DNA of 64,000 bases from Orientallactaga sibirica (lineage: Eukaryota; Chordata; Mammalia; Rodentia; Dipodidae): the NCBI GenBank assembly GCA_036365145.1, contig JAEOAD010000052.1:16103501-16167500 (forward strand), given 5' to 3'. Under the pieces are notes generated by a model. The model was not told where the DNA came from. It was given only the letters and a program-made list of their open reading frames with translations, and searched no databases. Positions 43,404 to 54,857 of this stretch are shown here, piece by piece. Every line of letters starts with the position of its first letter. The first letter of the stretch is position 1. The translations under genes were made by a program, and so were the position numbers.

Positions 43404-43541
43404 TTGAGGTAGGGTCTCACTCTAGCCCAAGCTGACTTGGAACTTACTCTGTCGTGTCCAGGCTGTCCTTGAATTCACAGTGATTTTCCTACCTCTGCCT
43501 CCTGAGTGCTGGGATTAAAGGTATGCATCGCCACACGCAGA
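43404..43541 (-). mobile_element. B1 SINE
   Basis: Minus-strand B1 whose T-rich end has probably expanded into the polypyrimidine tract on its left. Confidence 0.88.
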
Positions 43542-43791
43542 TTTTTTAATTTTTTTTTAAATTTTTTTAAATTTAATTTTATTTATTTGAGAGTGACAGA
43601 CAGAGAGAGAAAGAGACAAAGAGAGAGAGGGAGAATGGGCACATCAGGGCCTCCAGGCACTGCAAACGAACTCCAGATGCATGTGCCACCTTGTGCATCT
43701 GGCTTACGTGGGTACTGGGGAATCAAGCCTTGAACTGGGGTCCTTAGGCTTCACAGGCAAACGCTTAACCACTAAGCCATCTCTCCAGCCC
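43542..43791 (-). mobile_element. DIP-type SINE, short subtype
   Basis: Complete; the middle includes the doublet gaatcaagccttgaactgg. Confidence 0.93.
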
Positions 43792-43811
43792 ACATTTTTT
43801 AATTTTTGAAA

Positions 43812-43957
43812 TTTTTTTTTTTTGTTTTTCAAGGTAGGGTCTCACTCTGGTCCAGGCTGACCTGGAATAGTCTCAGGGTGGCCTCGAACTCATGGCGATC
43901 CTCCTACCTCTGCCTCCCGAGTGCTGGGATTAAAGGTGTGCGCCACCACGCCCGGCT
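43812..43957 (-). mobile_element. B1 SINE
   Basis: Minus-strand B1 lacking about 15 bp (ttcactatgtag) in the middle; short flank ttgaaat repeated. Confidence 0.92.
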
Positions 43958-43963
43958 TGAAAT

Positions 43964-44168
43964 ATTTTTATTTATTTGAGAGAGGAAGAGAGGGGGAAAG
44001 AAAGAGAGGGGGAGGAATGGGCATGTCAGGGCCTCTTTCTGCTGCAAACGAACTCCAGACACACTTGCCACTTTGTGCATCTGGCTTTATGTGGGTACTG
44101 GGGAATCAAACCTGAGCCAAAAGACTTTGAAAGCAAGCATTTTACATCACTGGGCTATCTCCCCAGCC
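43964..44168 (-). mobile_element. DIP-type SINE, diverged
   Basis: AG-rich left part; head gggctatctccccagccc. Confidence 0.88.
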
Positions 44169-44175
44169 CTAGGGG

Positions 44176-44386
44176 TCTTTAAAAATGTTATTTATTTATT
44201 TATTTAATTATTTGCATGTCTGTGCATAAGCATGCCCAGGGTCTCTTGCCATTGCAATGGAATGCCTGGGCAGGTCTCTTGCAATTGCAAAGGGATGCCT
44301 GTAAATGGTTTTATATGAGCAGCTAGGGAATTGAACCCAGGCTTGCAGGCAAGTGCCTTTAACTGATGAGCTATCTCCCCAGTCCC
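44176..44386 (-). mobile_element. Older DIP/B2-type SINE variant
   Basis: Same older layout as 14018-14208 (atttgcatgtctgtgcat) with a partial internal duplication around the aggtctcttgc(c/a)attgcaa segment. Confidence 0.7.
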
Positions 44387-44814
44387 AGGATTCGAGGTAA
44401 AATAAGTGAGACACAGAAAAACATACGCTGTATGTTCTTTCTCATTTGTAAGTCAATCTCATTGAACAACAGAGGGGAGTAGTGGACAGCAGAGATTGGA
44501 AAGGGCTGGGGGAAGGGACTGGAAAGGATTTAGGTGAGGGTATCAGAACACATTAGAGATAGCCTTTGGCTATCAGACTTCTGAATGAATCTTATTATTG
44601 GAGAAAGAAAAGGCTGAAGCCTGGTGCCAGCCAGGAAGAAATTTCACATAGTTCTGATAACTTATCAGACCACCAAGCAGGAGACACTGGAGCACAGGTA
44701 ATGGTGAGTCAATGATGGGAGAGACCCACACCTTGACCAGGACTGCTTATTATGCATACTCTTGCTTTCTGTTGAAACCTTAATCTAGTATCAGGACACC
44801 AAAGATGGACTCTG

Positions 44815-45118
44815 TGTATATGCGTGTGTGTTCAGTGTATACACTTGTGTGTGCAGATATGCATATCCAGTGTGCACTCATGCAGAGGCCAGAGGGGAGT
44901 GTCAGGTGTCTTCCATGTTGTTTACTTGAGACACAGTCTTTCACTGAGCTTGTAGATACCAATTTTTTTTTTTTTTTATCAGAATGGCTACCAGCAAGCT
45001 CCAGCAATTTTCCTATTTCCACCTAATACAGGGCCAGGGTTACAGCTTGAAATCAGGTCTTCATGATTGTGTGGCAAGCCCTCTAACCTGCTAAGCACCC
45101 TACTTGTCTCTTTAATTA
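44815..45118 (-). mobile_element. B4-type SINE
   Basis: GT-rich tail, gaggccagaggggagtgtca, a B1-like part with an inserted T run and a degraded head. Confidence 0.55.
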
Positions 45119-45396
45119 GTATATTGAGAGCAGGTAGCTGAGTCTAGCTTGTTAGGGCTGCCAGAGCCCAGGCTTCGACACCAACAACTCTGGTCATATA
45201 ACTTTTGGTTACAACAATTTATGACATATTTCAGGATAACTAGGGAAGGAAGACTATGAAAACCTGTGACACATTAAAATGATTAAAGTTAGCTGGAAGT
45301 GCTTAGTTCCCTGGTTTAAGCCATACACATTGGATACATGTATTGAACGACTAATAATGCACCCCTTTGAGATGAACAATTATTATGTCTTATGAT
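45119..45396. other. Apparently unique DNA
   Basis: Nothing recognised. Confidence 0.35.
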
Positions 45397-45534
45397 TTTG
45401 TGTGTGTGTGAATGATGTGTGTGCATGCCATGGCACATATGTGGAGGTCAAAGAACAACTTCTGGAGTTGGTTTTTGCTTATCACCTTGTTTGAGGCAGG
45501 GTTTCTGTTCATGTTCACTGCTGTATCTGCTGGG
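45397..45534 (-). mobile_element. B4 fragment cut by an LTR
   Basis: Tail part only (tgccatggcacatatgtggaggtca). The LTR begins at 45535 and no continuation was recognised beyond it. Confidence 0.5.
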
Positions 45535-46574
45535 TGTTGTAGACAGCTTTATGATGCTGGGATGAACATCCAAACCAGATGCAGTTTATGGGAGGATGGG
45601 GTTTATTTCAAGTTTATAGATCCAGGAAGAAGTTTTATCAGTGGCATTAAAAGCTTCTTCCATATATCCAAACAGACAGAAGTAACCAAACAGCCAGCAC
45701 AAACCAAAAGCAGCAAGCATGAAACAGCAGCAAGCAGAAACACCAAACCTCAAACTGCTCTTTTACACCTTCATGTTGGAATTCAGATTCAGTGATACTT
45801 CAGGACTGGACTCCAGAATCCACCCTCAGTGATACCTCCTCCAGCCAGGTAGCTGGAGGTCCAAATTACAAGTTTAACATTTAGTCATTGGGGGACATAT
45901 ATTCAAATTACTTCATTCTGCCTCTGGCCCCCATCAACTCATAATCATCTCACATTGCAAATTGCATTCAGTTCAACTTCCAAGGTCCCCATAGTCTTTA
46001 CCAACTTTAAGATGGTCTCTTAACTGTGAGTCCTGTAAAATCAAAACAAGTTATATACTTCTAACATATAATTGCACAAAGATATAAGGCATAACAAGGA
46101 GAGACTGTACCAGTGCAAAATCAAAAACCATCGGGTAAACATCAAATTATGCAGTTCAAGTCCAAAATCCATAACCAATGATGACAGCCTCTGGATTTCC
46201 AATTTCCATCCCTCCAGCTGGGCTGAGTAGCCAACGCACCCCATGGTAGCCATTACACCATACTGGTATATCCAATACATCTTTGGGTCTCCATTGAAAA
46301 CTGTAATCCATCTCCAGCTCCATACAGTGGCCTTTCCAGCCTTCAGTATAGTAATATTATCCTACTTCCTATGCCACATCTCAGCAGTGGCTTCTGGAAC
46401 TTTGTTCACTCCATGACCGACTTCTATGCATTTTTATTGCTTCCAAAATCAATACCAGGTGTGCAGTGACACAACCATTTCTTAAGCCAGTGAGGAGATA
46501 AGTCATGACCTTGAAGAGAGAGTTTCTTCCTTTTAGTCATCCCCTTTCAAAAGAGTTTGCACTTATAATGAACA
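45535..46574 (-). mobile_element. MaLR element: one LTR plus internal sequence
   Basis: LTR at 45535-45915 (tgttgtagac to attacttca). On the minus strand a purine-rich tract (gggggccagaggcagaa) directly precedes it, marking it as the 3' LTR. About 660 bp of internal sequence follows to the right (catctcagcagtggcttctgg). The 5' LTR is missing; an ERVK-type LTR begins where it should continue. Confidence 0.75.
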
Positions 46575-47067
46575 TGACAAAGGCTAGGAGGCGGAACCGG
46601 TGGGCCCTCCCCTATCCCAAAGCACCTGAGCATTCCACAGTCTAAGGTTTTGGCTCCCACAGTTCCTGACCTTGTGTCCAGCTGCCCAAGAGACCCTTAT
46701 ATGGTAGCAGTCTCCCTGCAGCTGTAGCCATCCAATATGTGGCTGAAGTCACATAGCTTTTCCTGCCACTTCTGTTATCTCCCTTGCAGCTTCTCCCTCG
46801 CAACTTCTGCCTTCCAACACCAGCCAATTAGATAGCAACCTATAATCTTATGTATCCAATCACCTTATGATCTGTATGTGCCTTCTCAACCTTTCTCAAG
46901 TGTTTATAAACTCACTCCCCTTTTAAATAAATGAGAGCGTCCATCAGACCATCACCTGGGTGGTTCATTGCCCGCCACACTCACCCACTCCAAGACCCTG
47001 CTCCCCAACTCCTCCTGCACCTGGGACATCAGCGGCCAATGACCCCTGGGAATAGTGAGGACCCACA
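46575..47067 (+). mobile_element. ERVK-like 5' LTR
   Basis: Begins tgacaaaggc and ends cccaca. AATAAA lies at 46926-46931, with tttataaactc upstream at about 46905. It is followed two bases later by a lysine-tRNA-type primer site. This is an old endogenous class II retroviral remnant; no coding part is present in the window. Confidence 0.7.
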
Positions 47068-47069
47068 GC

Positions 47070-47087
47070 TGGCGCCCAAATGTGGGG
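47070..47087 (+). other. Retroviral primer-binding site, tRNA-Lys type
   Basis: tggcgcccaaatgtgggg differs by about one base from the lysine-type site tggcgcccaacgtgggg (C-to-T CpG decay plus spacing). It identifies the preceding block as a 5' LTR. Confidence 0.75.
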
Positions 47088-47700
47088 CTTTCTGGATGCA
47101 TGGTTAATAGGTGAGTGCCCCTTGAGGGACATCCTCCCCTTGGGGTTAACTGCCCCCTGTGGTCGCCTCCCCATCAAGGGCTGGCAGGTTTCAGTCTCTC
47201 CTTCCTCCATCAGAGGAGGGCCGGCTCCTCTCTCCATCAGAGAGAGGCAGGTTTCTCCTTTCTCCATCAGAGAGAGGCAGGAGGGCAGGCTCCTCTCTCC
47301 ATCAGAGAGAGGCAGGTTTCTCCTTTCTACATCAGAGAGAGGTGGGTCTCTCTTTCCTCCATTAGAGGGAAGCTATTTTCTCCGTTTTCTTCTTTACTTT
47401 CAGTTCACGCCATCGTGTGGTGAATCAAGGTGAAGGGCAACTGACATCTTTTGACGCAGCTATACTCCAGTATTGACTGAAGGCCCCTAGGCCACTGTTC
47501 AGACCCTGACAGCCCGCTCAGGCCTTGGCAAAAACCTCCTATCTATTTCTCTTCACTATCAACAAACCAGTAAAAGCCTCTAGGGCAGTTGCTGGCCTCT
47601 TAAACTTGCGCCAGGCTTGCATCTGGACCTTTGGGGAATCCCTTTCACCTTGAAAGCCCCACATTTGTCAACGTTTTAACTATATCTTAAGGTTAAAATT
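47088..47700 (+). mobile_element. ERVK-like leader, truncated
   Basis: Untranslated leader with internal tandem repeats (47176-47390). It continues to about 47.7 kb, then identity is lost. No gag frame; the 117-codon frame at 47080-47433 is produced by the repeats. Confidence 0.5.
47176..47390. repeat. Tandem repeat in the retroviral leader
   Basis: Imperfect units of about 33-40 bp around ctccatcagagagaggcagg. Each unit is internally self-complementary (CTCTCT/AGAGAG). Confidence 0.88.
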
Positions 47701-48112
47701 GGCTCATTAATATTTAATTCTCTCACATGGTTAATATATCTAAAACCCTGCTTCAAAAAAATTTCTCAGAAAAATTATCTACTCTCTTTTCTTATGATAT
47801 AAGGTAAATAGACCACATTTGAAGACATTAAACAGTATTTATCTGTCATACACTTAAAAACTATTTAAGCAGTAAAGGAAAATTCTAAACAAAATTATGT
47901 TGTGATTTAAGATATAATTCTTCAATTCCTCCAACAATTGCAATTTTTTTTTAAAAGCAAGCTGCTGAGCAGAATTTATTTTTTTAAATTTCATGGTTCA
48001 AACACAGATCATATGCATTAAGTATTATGGAAAGTCCATTAAGATTCAAGAGTTGTAAGCCCCTCCTTTCTTTTGAGGACCCCTCCCACTCTTGGAAGTC
48101 TTCCTACATTTC

Positions 48113-48266
48113 TTTTTTTTTTGGTTTTTCGAGGTAGGGTTTCACTCTGGTCCAGGCTGACCTGGAATTAACTATGTAGTCTCAGGGTGGCCTTGAACTC
48201 TGAGCAATCCACCTACCTCTGCCTCCCGAGTGCTGGGATTAAAGGCGTGCGCCACCATGCCCGGCT
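48113..48266 (-). mobile_element. B1 SINE in the PNRC2 pseudogene
   Basis: Flanked by cttcctacattt on both sides, so it inserted after the retrocopy. Confidence 0.93.
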
Positions 48267-48970
48267 CTTCCTACATTTTTTAATCTACTTTTCCCCTGCT
48301 TAAAAAGATTTCCAGATCTTATCAGAATTTGGAGAATTACAACTTAGCTAATTTTGCTTGTCAACATCAAAATATGAGTATAAATTAGATAGTAGCATTA
48401 ACAGCTATTAGTATTTTTTTGCCCCTATGGTTGAGATTACACCTTTTGCATAAGTCTCCCTAAGTGGCATCAGAGCCACTGGAGCCAAGCACAGTCTCAT
48501 CAGGATTGGTGAAAGCAAAAATCAATCTTTGGGTTTAAAGGCTGGGGAATAGAATGGAGATGCTGTACTGCATTTTACATCTCAAAAATAGGAAATATCT
48601 TAGCAGCTTAGGTCTTTTAATATAAGCTTAACATTAGGTTTTACTTTGATATGTAGCTTAAAACCAAATCAATTGTATACACACTGGCATTTCAGCATGA
48701 GGGCAAACTTCTTTAAAACAATTGGGGACTTTTAAATTAGACCCTAGTAGAAAAAAAAAAAGTCCATGGTCATACATCCGGCAAATTCATGCTAAAAATA
48801 GTCTTTTTGTAGGATAAAAGAAAACTTTACATATGTTACAAGCTCATTACATGTATTTACATGTAATATTTACATGGCTCTTTCTTCTCTAGGTACTTAA
48901 AACAAGTTATTTTTTAAAAAATTAGTTCGCCTGCAGGCAGATGCATATTCACTATGCTTAAGAAACAGGG

Positions 48971-49070
48971 ATAAAGCCAGGCATGGTGGCACACACCTTT
49001 AATCCCAGTACACTTGGGAGGCTGAGGTAGGATCAGAGTTCAGGGCCAGTCTGAGCTAGAGTGATATCCA
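48971..49070 (+). mobile_element. Shortened B1 SINE in the PNRC2 pseudogene
   Basis: Flanked by aaacaggg at 48963-48970 and 49071-49078. Lacks about 30 bp of the right half. Confidence 0.9.
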
Positions 49071-49950
49071 AAACAGGGCCACTGGGACATAGACTGCTTT
49101 GTTCTAGCAAGTCCTGACTGTCCTTCGCACATACCAATTAGTAAGTACAATTTAGTAAAATGGAAACTTCAGTAAAAATTCATTTTCTTTTGGCAGTGCA
49201 TTAGGTGGTTTAGGTGCCCCAGCACACATTTTCAGTCCTTGTATATTTCAGCTAGAAACCTATACCTGATCGACTGCAAATAAACTACTGTCTCCTCAAT
49301 AAACAATTTTAAAAGTCAGCTATTCCCCAAATCAACCTGAATGGCTCACTTGAATTTACTTACTTGGCAATCCTATCAAGTACAATTATTTCAGTTGCAC
49401 TGATACATCCATGCACACAGCATGTATAACAAATGAGACAGTCTTGATTATACTTGTAAATTAGAAGTTTTACCTCCTTAAGTCAATTTGGTTCAGACCA
49501 ATTGATAACTATGTAAACAGTGCTAAACTTAAGCATTAGTACTTCACCTTAGACCTGCACTTTGTAAGGTTTTAAGTTGAAGTGTCATCATTTCCTTATC
49601 TGAAGGATTAAATGAAACAGGAACCCCGTGGCTTGGTGACTTAAGAAGAGCCCTAGGGATGGTGGCTCACTCAATTTGGCTCCAGCACAGTTCTGATTAG
49701 CTTGAGACTTAAAAAGCAAACTGGGACTTGATAGGCTCGAGTTCCAATTTGGATTACTAGAAAAATTTTTGTTCTTCCTGCCATTTTGCATGGCCTGCAA
49801 TGCAGCTGCTGATGAGTTGTATCTGTGTCTTCATTCTTTTTTCTTGTGAACAATCTTCATCTGGGAATTCTGATCCTTAGTCTTCTGTCTAGTAAGCTGT
49901 TGTTGGCTTTCACTAACATTTCTCGACTGAGGGGCTGGAATGTTATACCT

Positions 49951-50080
49951 CAGACACATGTACCACCTTGTGCACATGTGTGTCCTTGTGCACGTGACTT
50001 ACGTGGTATCTGGTGAATTGAACATGGGTCCTTAGGCTTTGCATGAAAGTGTCTTAACCACTATGTCATCTCTCCAGCCC
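49951..50080 (-). mobile_element. DIP-type SINE head fused to the PNRC2 copy
   Basis: Head half only (to ccatctctccagccc). It breaks off exactly where PNRC2 sequence begins and is in the same orientation; no AG tract or tail. Confidence 0.85.
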
Positions 50081-50269
50081 AAGAAATTTTGAACAAAGCA
50101 TGATAATCTGATGCTGGCCAGGATGCTGGGATGCTATAGACTTATGATGGAAATCAAGACAGTGCAAGCTTAGAAAAAGCTAATCTGCTCATGACCAAAA
50201 GCCACGTGTGCAAGCCCTGTGCCCTAGCATAGGCTTCCAGGGGTCCCTAGATCACCTGCCTCTAGACTT

Positions 50270-50425
50270 TTTTTGGTTTTTGTTTCTTTGAGCTAGGGTT
50301 TCACTCTAGCCCAGGCTGACTTGGAATTCATTATGTAGTCTCAGGGTGGCCTCAAACTCATGGCGATCCTCCTGCCTCTGCCTCCCAAATGCTGGGATTA
50401 AAGGCATGTGCCACCATGCCCAGCT
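50270..50425 (-). mobile_element. B1 SINE
   Basis: Target site tctagactt at 50261-50269 and 50426-50434. Confidence 0.94.
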
Positions 50426-50438
50426 CTAGACTTGGTCT

Positions 50439-50693
50439 ATTTTTTAATTTTTAAAAATTTTTTATTTTGAGAGAGAGCGAGAAAGAGAGAGAGAGAGAAA
50501 GAGAATGGGTGCGCCATTAGCCTCTCGGCTGCTGTGAATGAACTTCAGCTGCATGAGCCCCCTTGTGGGCAAGTGTGGCATTGCACCCTTATGTCACTTT
50601 TTGTGTCTGGCTAAAAGTGGGACCTGGAGATTGGAAATGGTGTTCTTAGGCTTGGCAGGCAGGTGCCTTAACCGCTAAGCCATCTCTCCAACC
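50439..50693 (-). mobile_element. DIP-type SINE, long subtype
   Basis: Complete. tagacttg flanks both ends, overlapping the target site of the preceding B1. Confidence 0.93.
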
Positions 50694-51011
50694 ATAGACT
50701 TGTTTTTATATGGGATAATGTCTTCTTATCACTTTGGGATTTCTGGCATATGAGACCAAAATGGAGCTTAACTAGTAACTCAAGCAAGACTTCATTCAGG
50801 AATTGATTCTAATGTGTTTCCCTGCAAATGTTTGTTGTATTAATGGGTATTGGAAATCATGTAATGTCCACAAAAAGCATTGGAAACTATCTAGTGCCCA
50901 TCAAAAGGAGAGTGGCTAAATAAGTTATGACACTTCCATATACTGCCAACGGGAGGCACGTTGTCACTCTGCAAGACAGTGAGAATGTTCTTTATGTGCT
51001 AATAAACAATG
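50694..51011. other. Apparently unique DNA
   Basis: Nothing recognised; two related ttggaaa(t/c)ca phrases near 50848 and 50880. Confidence 0.35.
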
Positions 51012-51178
51012 ATTTTTTTTTTTTTTTTTTTTTTTGGTTTTTCAAGGTAGGGTCTCACTTTAGCTCAGGCCAATCTGGACTTCTCTATGTAGTCTCAGGA
51101 TGGCCTCGAACTCACGGTGATCCTCCTACCTCTGCCTCCCAAGTGCTGGGATTAAAGGAGTGTGCCACCATGCCCGGC
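51012..51178 (-). mobile_element. B1 SINE
   Basis: Complete, with a T22 left end. Confidence 0.93.
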
Positions 51179-51216
51179 AACAGCGACGTTTTTGATGTGA
51201 TTTTAAGAGCACTCTT

Positions 51217-51451
51217 TTCTTTTTTTAAATTTATTTTATTTTATTTATTTATTTGAGAGAGAGATACAGAAATAGGCAGGTAGAGAGAGAGAGAACGTGC
51301 ACACCATGGCCTCCAGCCACTGCAAACGAACTCCAGATGCATGTGCCCCCTTGTGCATCTGGCTTACGTGGGTCCTGGAGAATGGAGCCTTGAACTGGGG
51401 TCCTCAGGCTTAACAGGCAAGCGTTTAACCACTAAGCCATCCCTCCAGCCC
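51217..51451 (-). mobile_element. DIP-type SINE, short subtype
   Basis: Flanked by ttaagagcactctt on both sides. Confidence 0.95.
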
Positions 51452-51567
51452 TTAAGAGCACTCTTATGTTACTCAAACTACATATGTATACTCGTAACTC
51501 TGTAGAAAATCTTGCTGAACATGTGGAAAACAATAATTGGATGGTGCATGGCTGGGGTGAGAGTCAC

Positions 51568-51772
51568 TTTCTTTTTTTAAAGTTAAACTTTGAAAATATT
51601 TACTTAAAGAGAGAGTGAGAGAGACAGAGGAATGAATGGGTGGCTGCAAACAAACTCCAAACACATGCACCACTTTGTGCATCTGGCTTTATGTGGGTAC
51701 TGGTGAATCAAACCCTGGCTTGGCAGGCTTTGCAAGCAAATGCTTTTAATCACTGAGTAATCTCCCCAGCCT
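51568..51772 (-). mobile_element. DIP-type SINE, diverged
   Basis: Head gagtaatctccccagcc; lost the ccaccagggcct region. Confidence 0.85.
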
Positions 51773-51810
51773 GAGAGATACTTTTCATGGCACGCAATTT
51801 TATGTCTTTT

Positions 51811-51861
51811 TCTTAAAAAAAAAAAAAACAATTTTGAGAAAGAAAGGGGGGAGGGAGGGAG

Positions 51862-51902
<41 letters not shown>

Positions 51903-52049
51903 GGCACACCAGGACCTCCACCACTGCCAATGAACTTCAGACACATGCCTCACCGTGTACATCTGGCTTTATGTGGAACCTGGGGGATCGAACCTGGGTC
52001 TTTTGGCTTTGCAGGCAAGTGCCTTAACTGCTAAGCCATCGCTCCAGCC
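51811..52049 (-). mobile_element. DIP-type SINE
   Basis: Flank caattttatgtcttttt before and after. (AG)n of about 16 units. Confidence 0.94.
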
Positions 52050-52693
52050 CAATTTTATGTCTTTTGCATTTTATGCCATATGTAACTTTACCTGTTCAGA
52101 ATGATCAACAGAATAAGGAATGCAGAATGAGGAAGATATGAGGTCCGTGAGAGCTGGTTCAAGACATAGCTTCCTCAGATCCAGAGAAAGTAAGGAAGCA
52201 TGGCTTTGTTGTACCAACTCTGGGTTATGGTCCTGGATTTTAGTTTGTGGAGTATGCTTTTAGGTCGGTTACTTCCCCTCTCTGAACTTCTGAACTTGGA
52301 TCACATGCCTTCTAAGGGTCTCTCCCAGATCTATTGGCAGTTTGGGCATGATGAAATTCACTAGCACCACTAGATGGCACCATGACCCCGTCACTAGGGG
52401 CAAGATGCTGCTGTGCCATCCAACTTTAAAAGATGATTACCATTTTCTGAGGAGAATTTTAGCATGAGAATACTAACTCCCAGTAAAGGGGCCATCTTGT
52501 ACTAGGATGAGTGGTTCAGGGTGGGAGATGCAGAAATCAGACAAAAACAGGAAAAAGTGCTGAGGGTTCAGTTCCCCCAAGGGTCAGAAGGGAGAGGACA
52601 CGATCATGTAACCAGGTTGGCAGGATGAGGCAGCCTCAAAGGTTGGTGGGAACCTGATGAGAGGTCTCAGACTCCCTGTCACTTTGGAATACC
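52050..52693. other. Apparently unique intergenic DNA
   Basis: No repeat or gene recognised. Confidence 0.4.
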
Positions 52694-54558
52694 TCCTGTG
52701 GCTGAATCTTTATGTTTTATTGACAACTTCTATAATTATAGACAATAACCCATGGTATTCCCTTCCTCCCCCCAACTTTCCCCTTTGAAACTCCACTCTC
52801 CGTCATACCCCTTCCCCTCTCAATCAGTCTCTCTTTTATTTTGATGTCATCATCTTTTCCTCCTATTATGATGGTCTTGTGTAGGTAGTGTCAGGCATAG
52901 TGAAGTCATGGATATACAGACCATTTTGTGTTTGGAGGAGCATGTTGTAAGGAGTCCTACCCTTCCTTTGGCTCTTACATTCTTTCCAATGGACCCTGAG
53001 CCTTGGAAGATGTGATAGAGATATTTCAGTGCTGAGCACTCTTCTGTCACTTCTTCTCAGCACCATGGTGCCTTCCGAGTCATCCCAAGGTCACTGTCAT
53101 CTGAAAAGAGAAGCTTCTCTAACCAAAAGTGAGAGTAGCATTAATATATGGGCATGGACATTAAGAGAAGTGCTTACTAGGCAGTTTGATGAGCATAATA
53201 TATACATTTAGCCAGACACCAGCAGGTGTTACACCCCTAGGGCTCATGACTACCACAGCTGTAGGTTTTCAATATCAGGGATGTATTCCCTCCCATGGAG
53301 TGGGCCTCCAGTCCAATTAGAGAGTGGTTGGCTTCCCCCATAACAGACATGCCACTATTGCACCTGTTGGCTCATTTGGCCTGGCTGGCCAAATTTAAGG
53401 CTTTTAGTGTCCACTGTTGAGTTTCTCCACTGGTGATTTCTCTCTCTCTCTCATTGAACTGCATACAGCATAGCTTTTTCCAGTTTTCTGTCAGCTGGTC
53501 TACATAGAAGAGGTTTTCAGATCAGCTCCAGCAAGATTTTTCAGTGACCTTGCAGCCCAAGTATGTGGAGTCTTCAGCAATAGGGTCTTACCATCTATTC
53601 TTGGTGGGAAACCAAGAGCCTTGGAAATGGCCTATAATGTTTTGTGGGTATCTGTGACCTCTCTAGCCAACAATTCACTGGAAGGTATCCTATCCCTGGC
53701 ACTCAAAAATTTCTAGTAACAATCTATGGCTTCTGAGTGTTCCACTGTTCCAAAAAGTAGGTTTCCCTATGACTTATTTATATCCTCTTAGATTTTGATT
53801 AGCCCTTCCTCCACCTTTCCTTTTACTCAATCTCTTCCCCTGACCTCACTTAGGCCTTTTTACCCCCATTAATCTGTTATTGTACTTACATATCTACAAT
53901 ACTATCCCATTAAGTCCCCCTCATTCCCTTTGTATTCCCTTTATATCCTCTTTTTAGCTTACTGGCCTTTGATACTGAATTTTATTCCTACTCACATAGA
54001 AGTCCAATCATTTGTAGTCCAATCATTAAGAGACAACATGTGACATTTAGCTTTCTGAGCCTGGGTTACCTCACTAAGTATAATCCTTTCCAGATCCACC
54101 CATTTCACTGCAATTTTCATAGCTTCATTTTTCTTTACCGCTGAGCAGAACTCCATTGCATCAATGTGTCACATCTTCATTATCCACTCATCAGTTGAGG
54201 GACATCTAGGCTGGCTCCATTTCCTAGCTATTGTGAATAGAGCGGCAATAAACATGGTTGAGCAAGAATCTCTAAGGTAGTGAGATGAGTCCTTAGGATA
54301 CATGCCTAGGAGTGGTATAGCTGGGTCATATGGTAGATCTATTTTTAGCTGTCTCAGGAACCTCCACACTGATTTCCACAATGGCGGGATCAGATTGCAT
54401 TCCCACCAACAGTGTAGAAGGGTTCCTCTTTTTCCACATCCTCGCCAGCGTTTAGAGTCATCTGTTTTCATGATGGTAGCCATTCTGACAGGAGGGAGAT
54501 GGAATCTCAAAGTAGTTTTAATCTGCATTTTCCTGATGGCTAGGGATATGGAACTTTT

Positions 54559-54768
54559 AAAAAAATTTATTATTTATTTATTTATCGGAGTTAGAGAGGG
54601 AGAGAGAAAGAGTGAGAATGGGCCCGCCAGGATCTCTAGCCACTGCAAACAAACTCCATATGCATGTGCCACCATGTGCATCTGGCTTATGTGGGACCTG
54701 GAGAATCAGACCGGGGTCCTTAGTCTTCACAGGCAGGCGCCTTAACCGCTAAGCCATCTCTCCAGCCC
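54559..54768 (-). mobile_element. DIP-type SINE inside L1
   Basis: Short subtype; ggaactttt / agaactttt flanks mark the target site. Confidence 0.93.
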
Positions 54769-54857
54769 TAGAACTTTTTTTTAGATGTTTACATGCCATC
54801 TGTATTTCTTCTTTTGAGAACTCTCTATTTAGTTCCAAAGTCGCCCTCCCCTTTTTT

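Larger units (their letters stand above)
40590..44560 (+). mobile_element. Ancient L1, broken into pieces by later insertions
   Basis: Pieces in order match consecutive parts of the L1 ORF2 3' half and 3' end: 40590-40799 (caaaggcataggcaacaaaa, cttctgcacagcaaaggcaa), 41017-41130 (gaagacatgaagatggcc, tcacactagttagaatagc), 42735-42800, 42969-43186 (aactagaactaccatctaac, tactactggggatatattc) and 44387-44560 (acgctgtatgttctttctca). B1, DIP and B4 elements and a polypyrimidine tract separate them. Far more diverged than the other L1s here; coding frames are destroyed. Confidence 0.75.
47953..49950 (-). pseudogene. PNRC2: Processed PNRC2 pseudogene
   Basis: Intronless copy of PNRC2 (proline-rich nuclear receptor coactivator 2, a 139-residue decay and nuclear-receptor cofactor) with its 3' UTR. 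Recognisable stretches on the minus strand are YNIPAPQSRNVS, KTKDQNSQMKIVHKKK, QAMQNG, LLFKSQANQN and, in another frame, PVSFNPSDKE. The copy starts at about codon 6. It has an in-frame TGA after HKKKE and a frameshift after the SEPPS segment. The 3' end carries AATAAA (47975-47980, minus) followed by A9 (47944-47952). Two B1 elements interrupt the UTR part. Confidence 0.9.

Noticed and set aside
43112..43435. Serine/phenylalanine- or lysine-rich frames around the polypyrimidine tract
   Set aside because: Translation of a simple repeat, open in several frames on both strands.
47080..47433. 117-codon frame in the ERVK-like leader
   Set aside because: Consists of translated tandem repeats before any plausible gag start; no retroviral protein motif.
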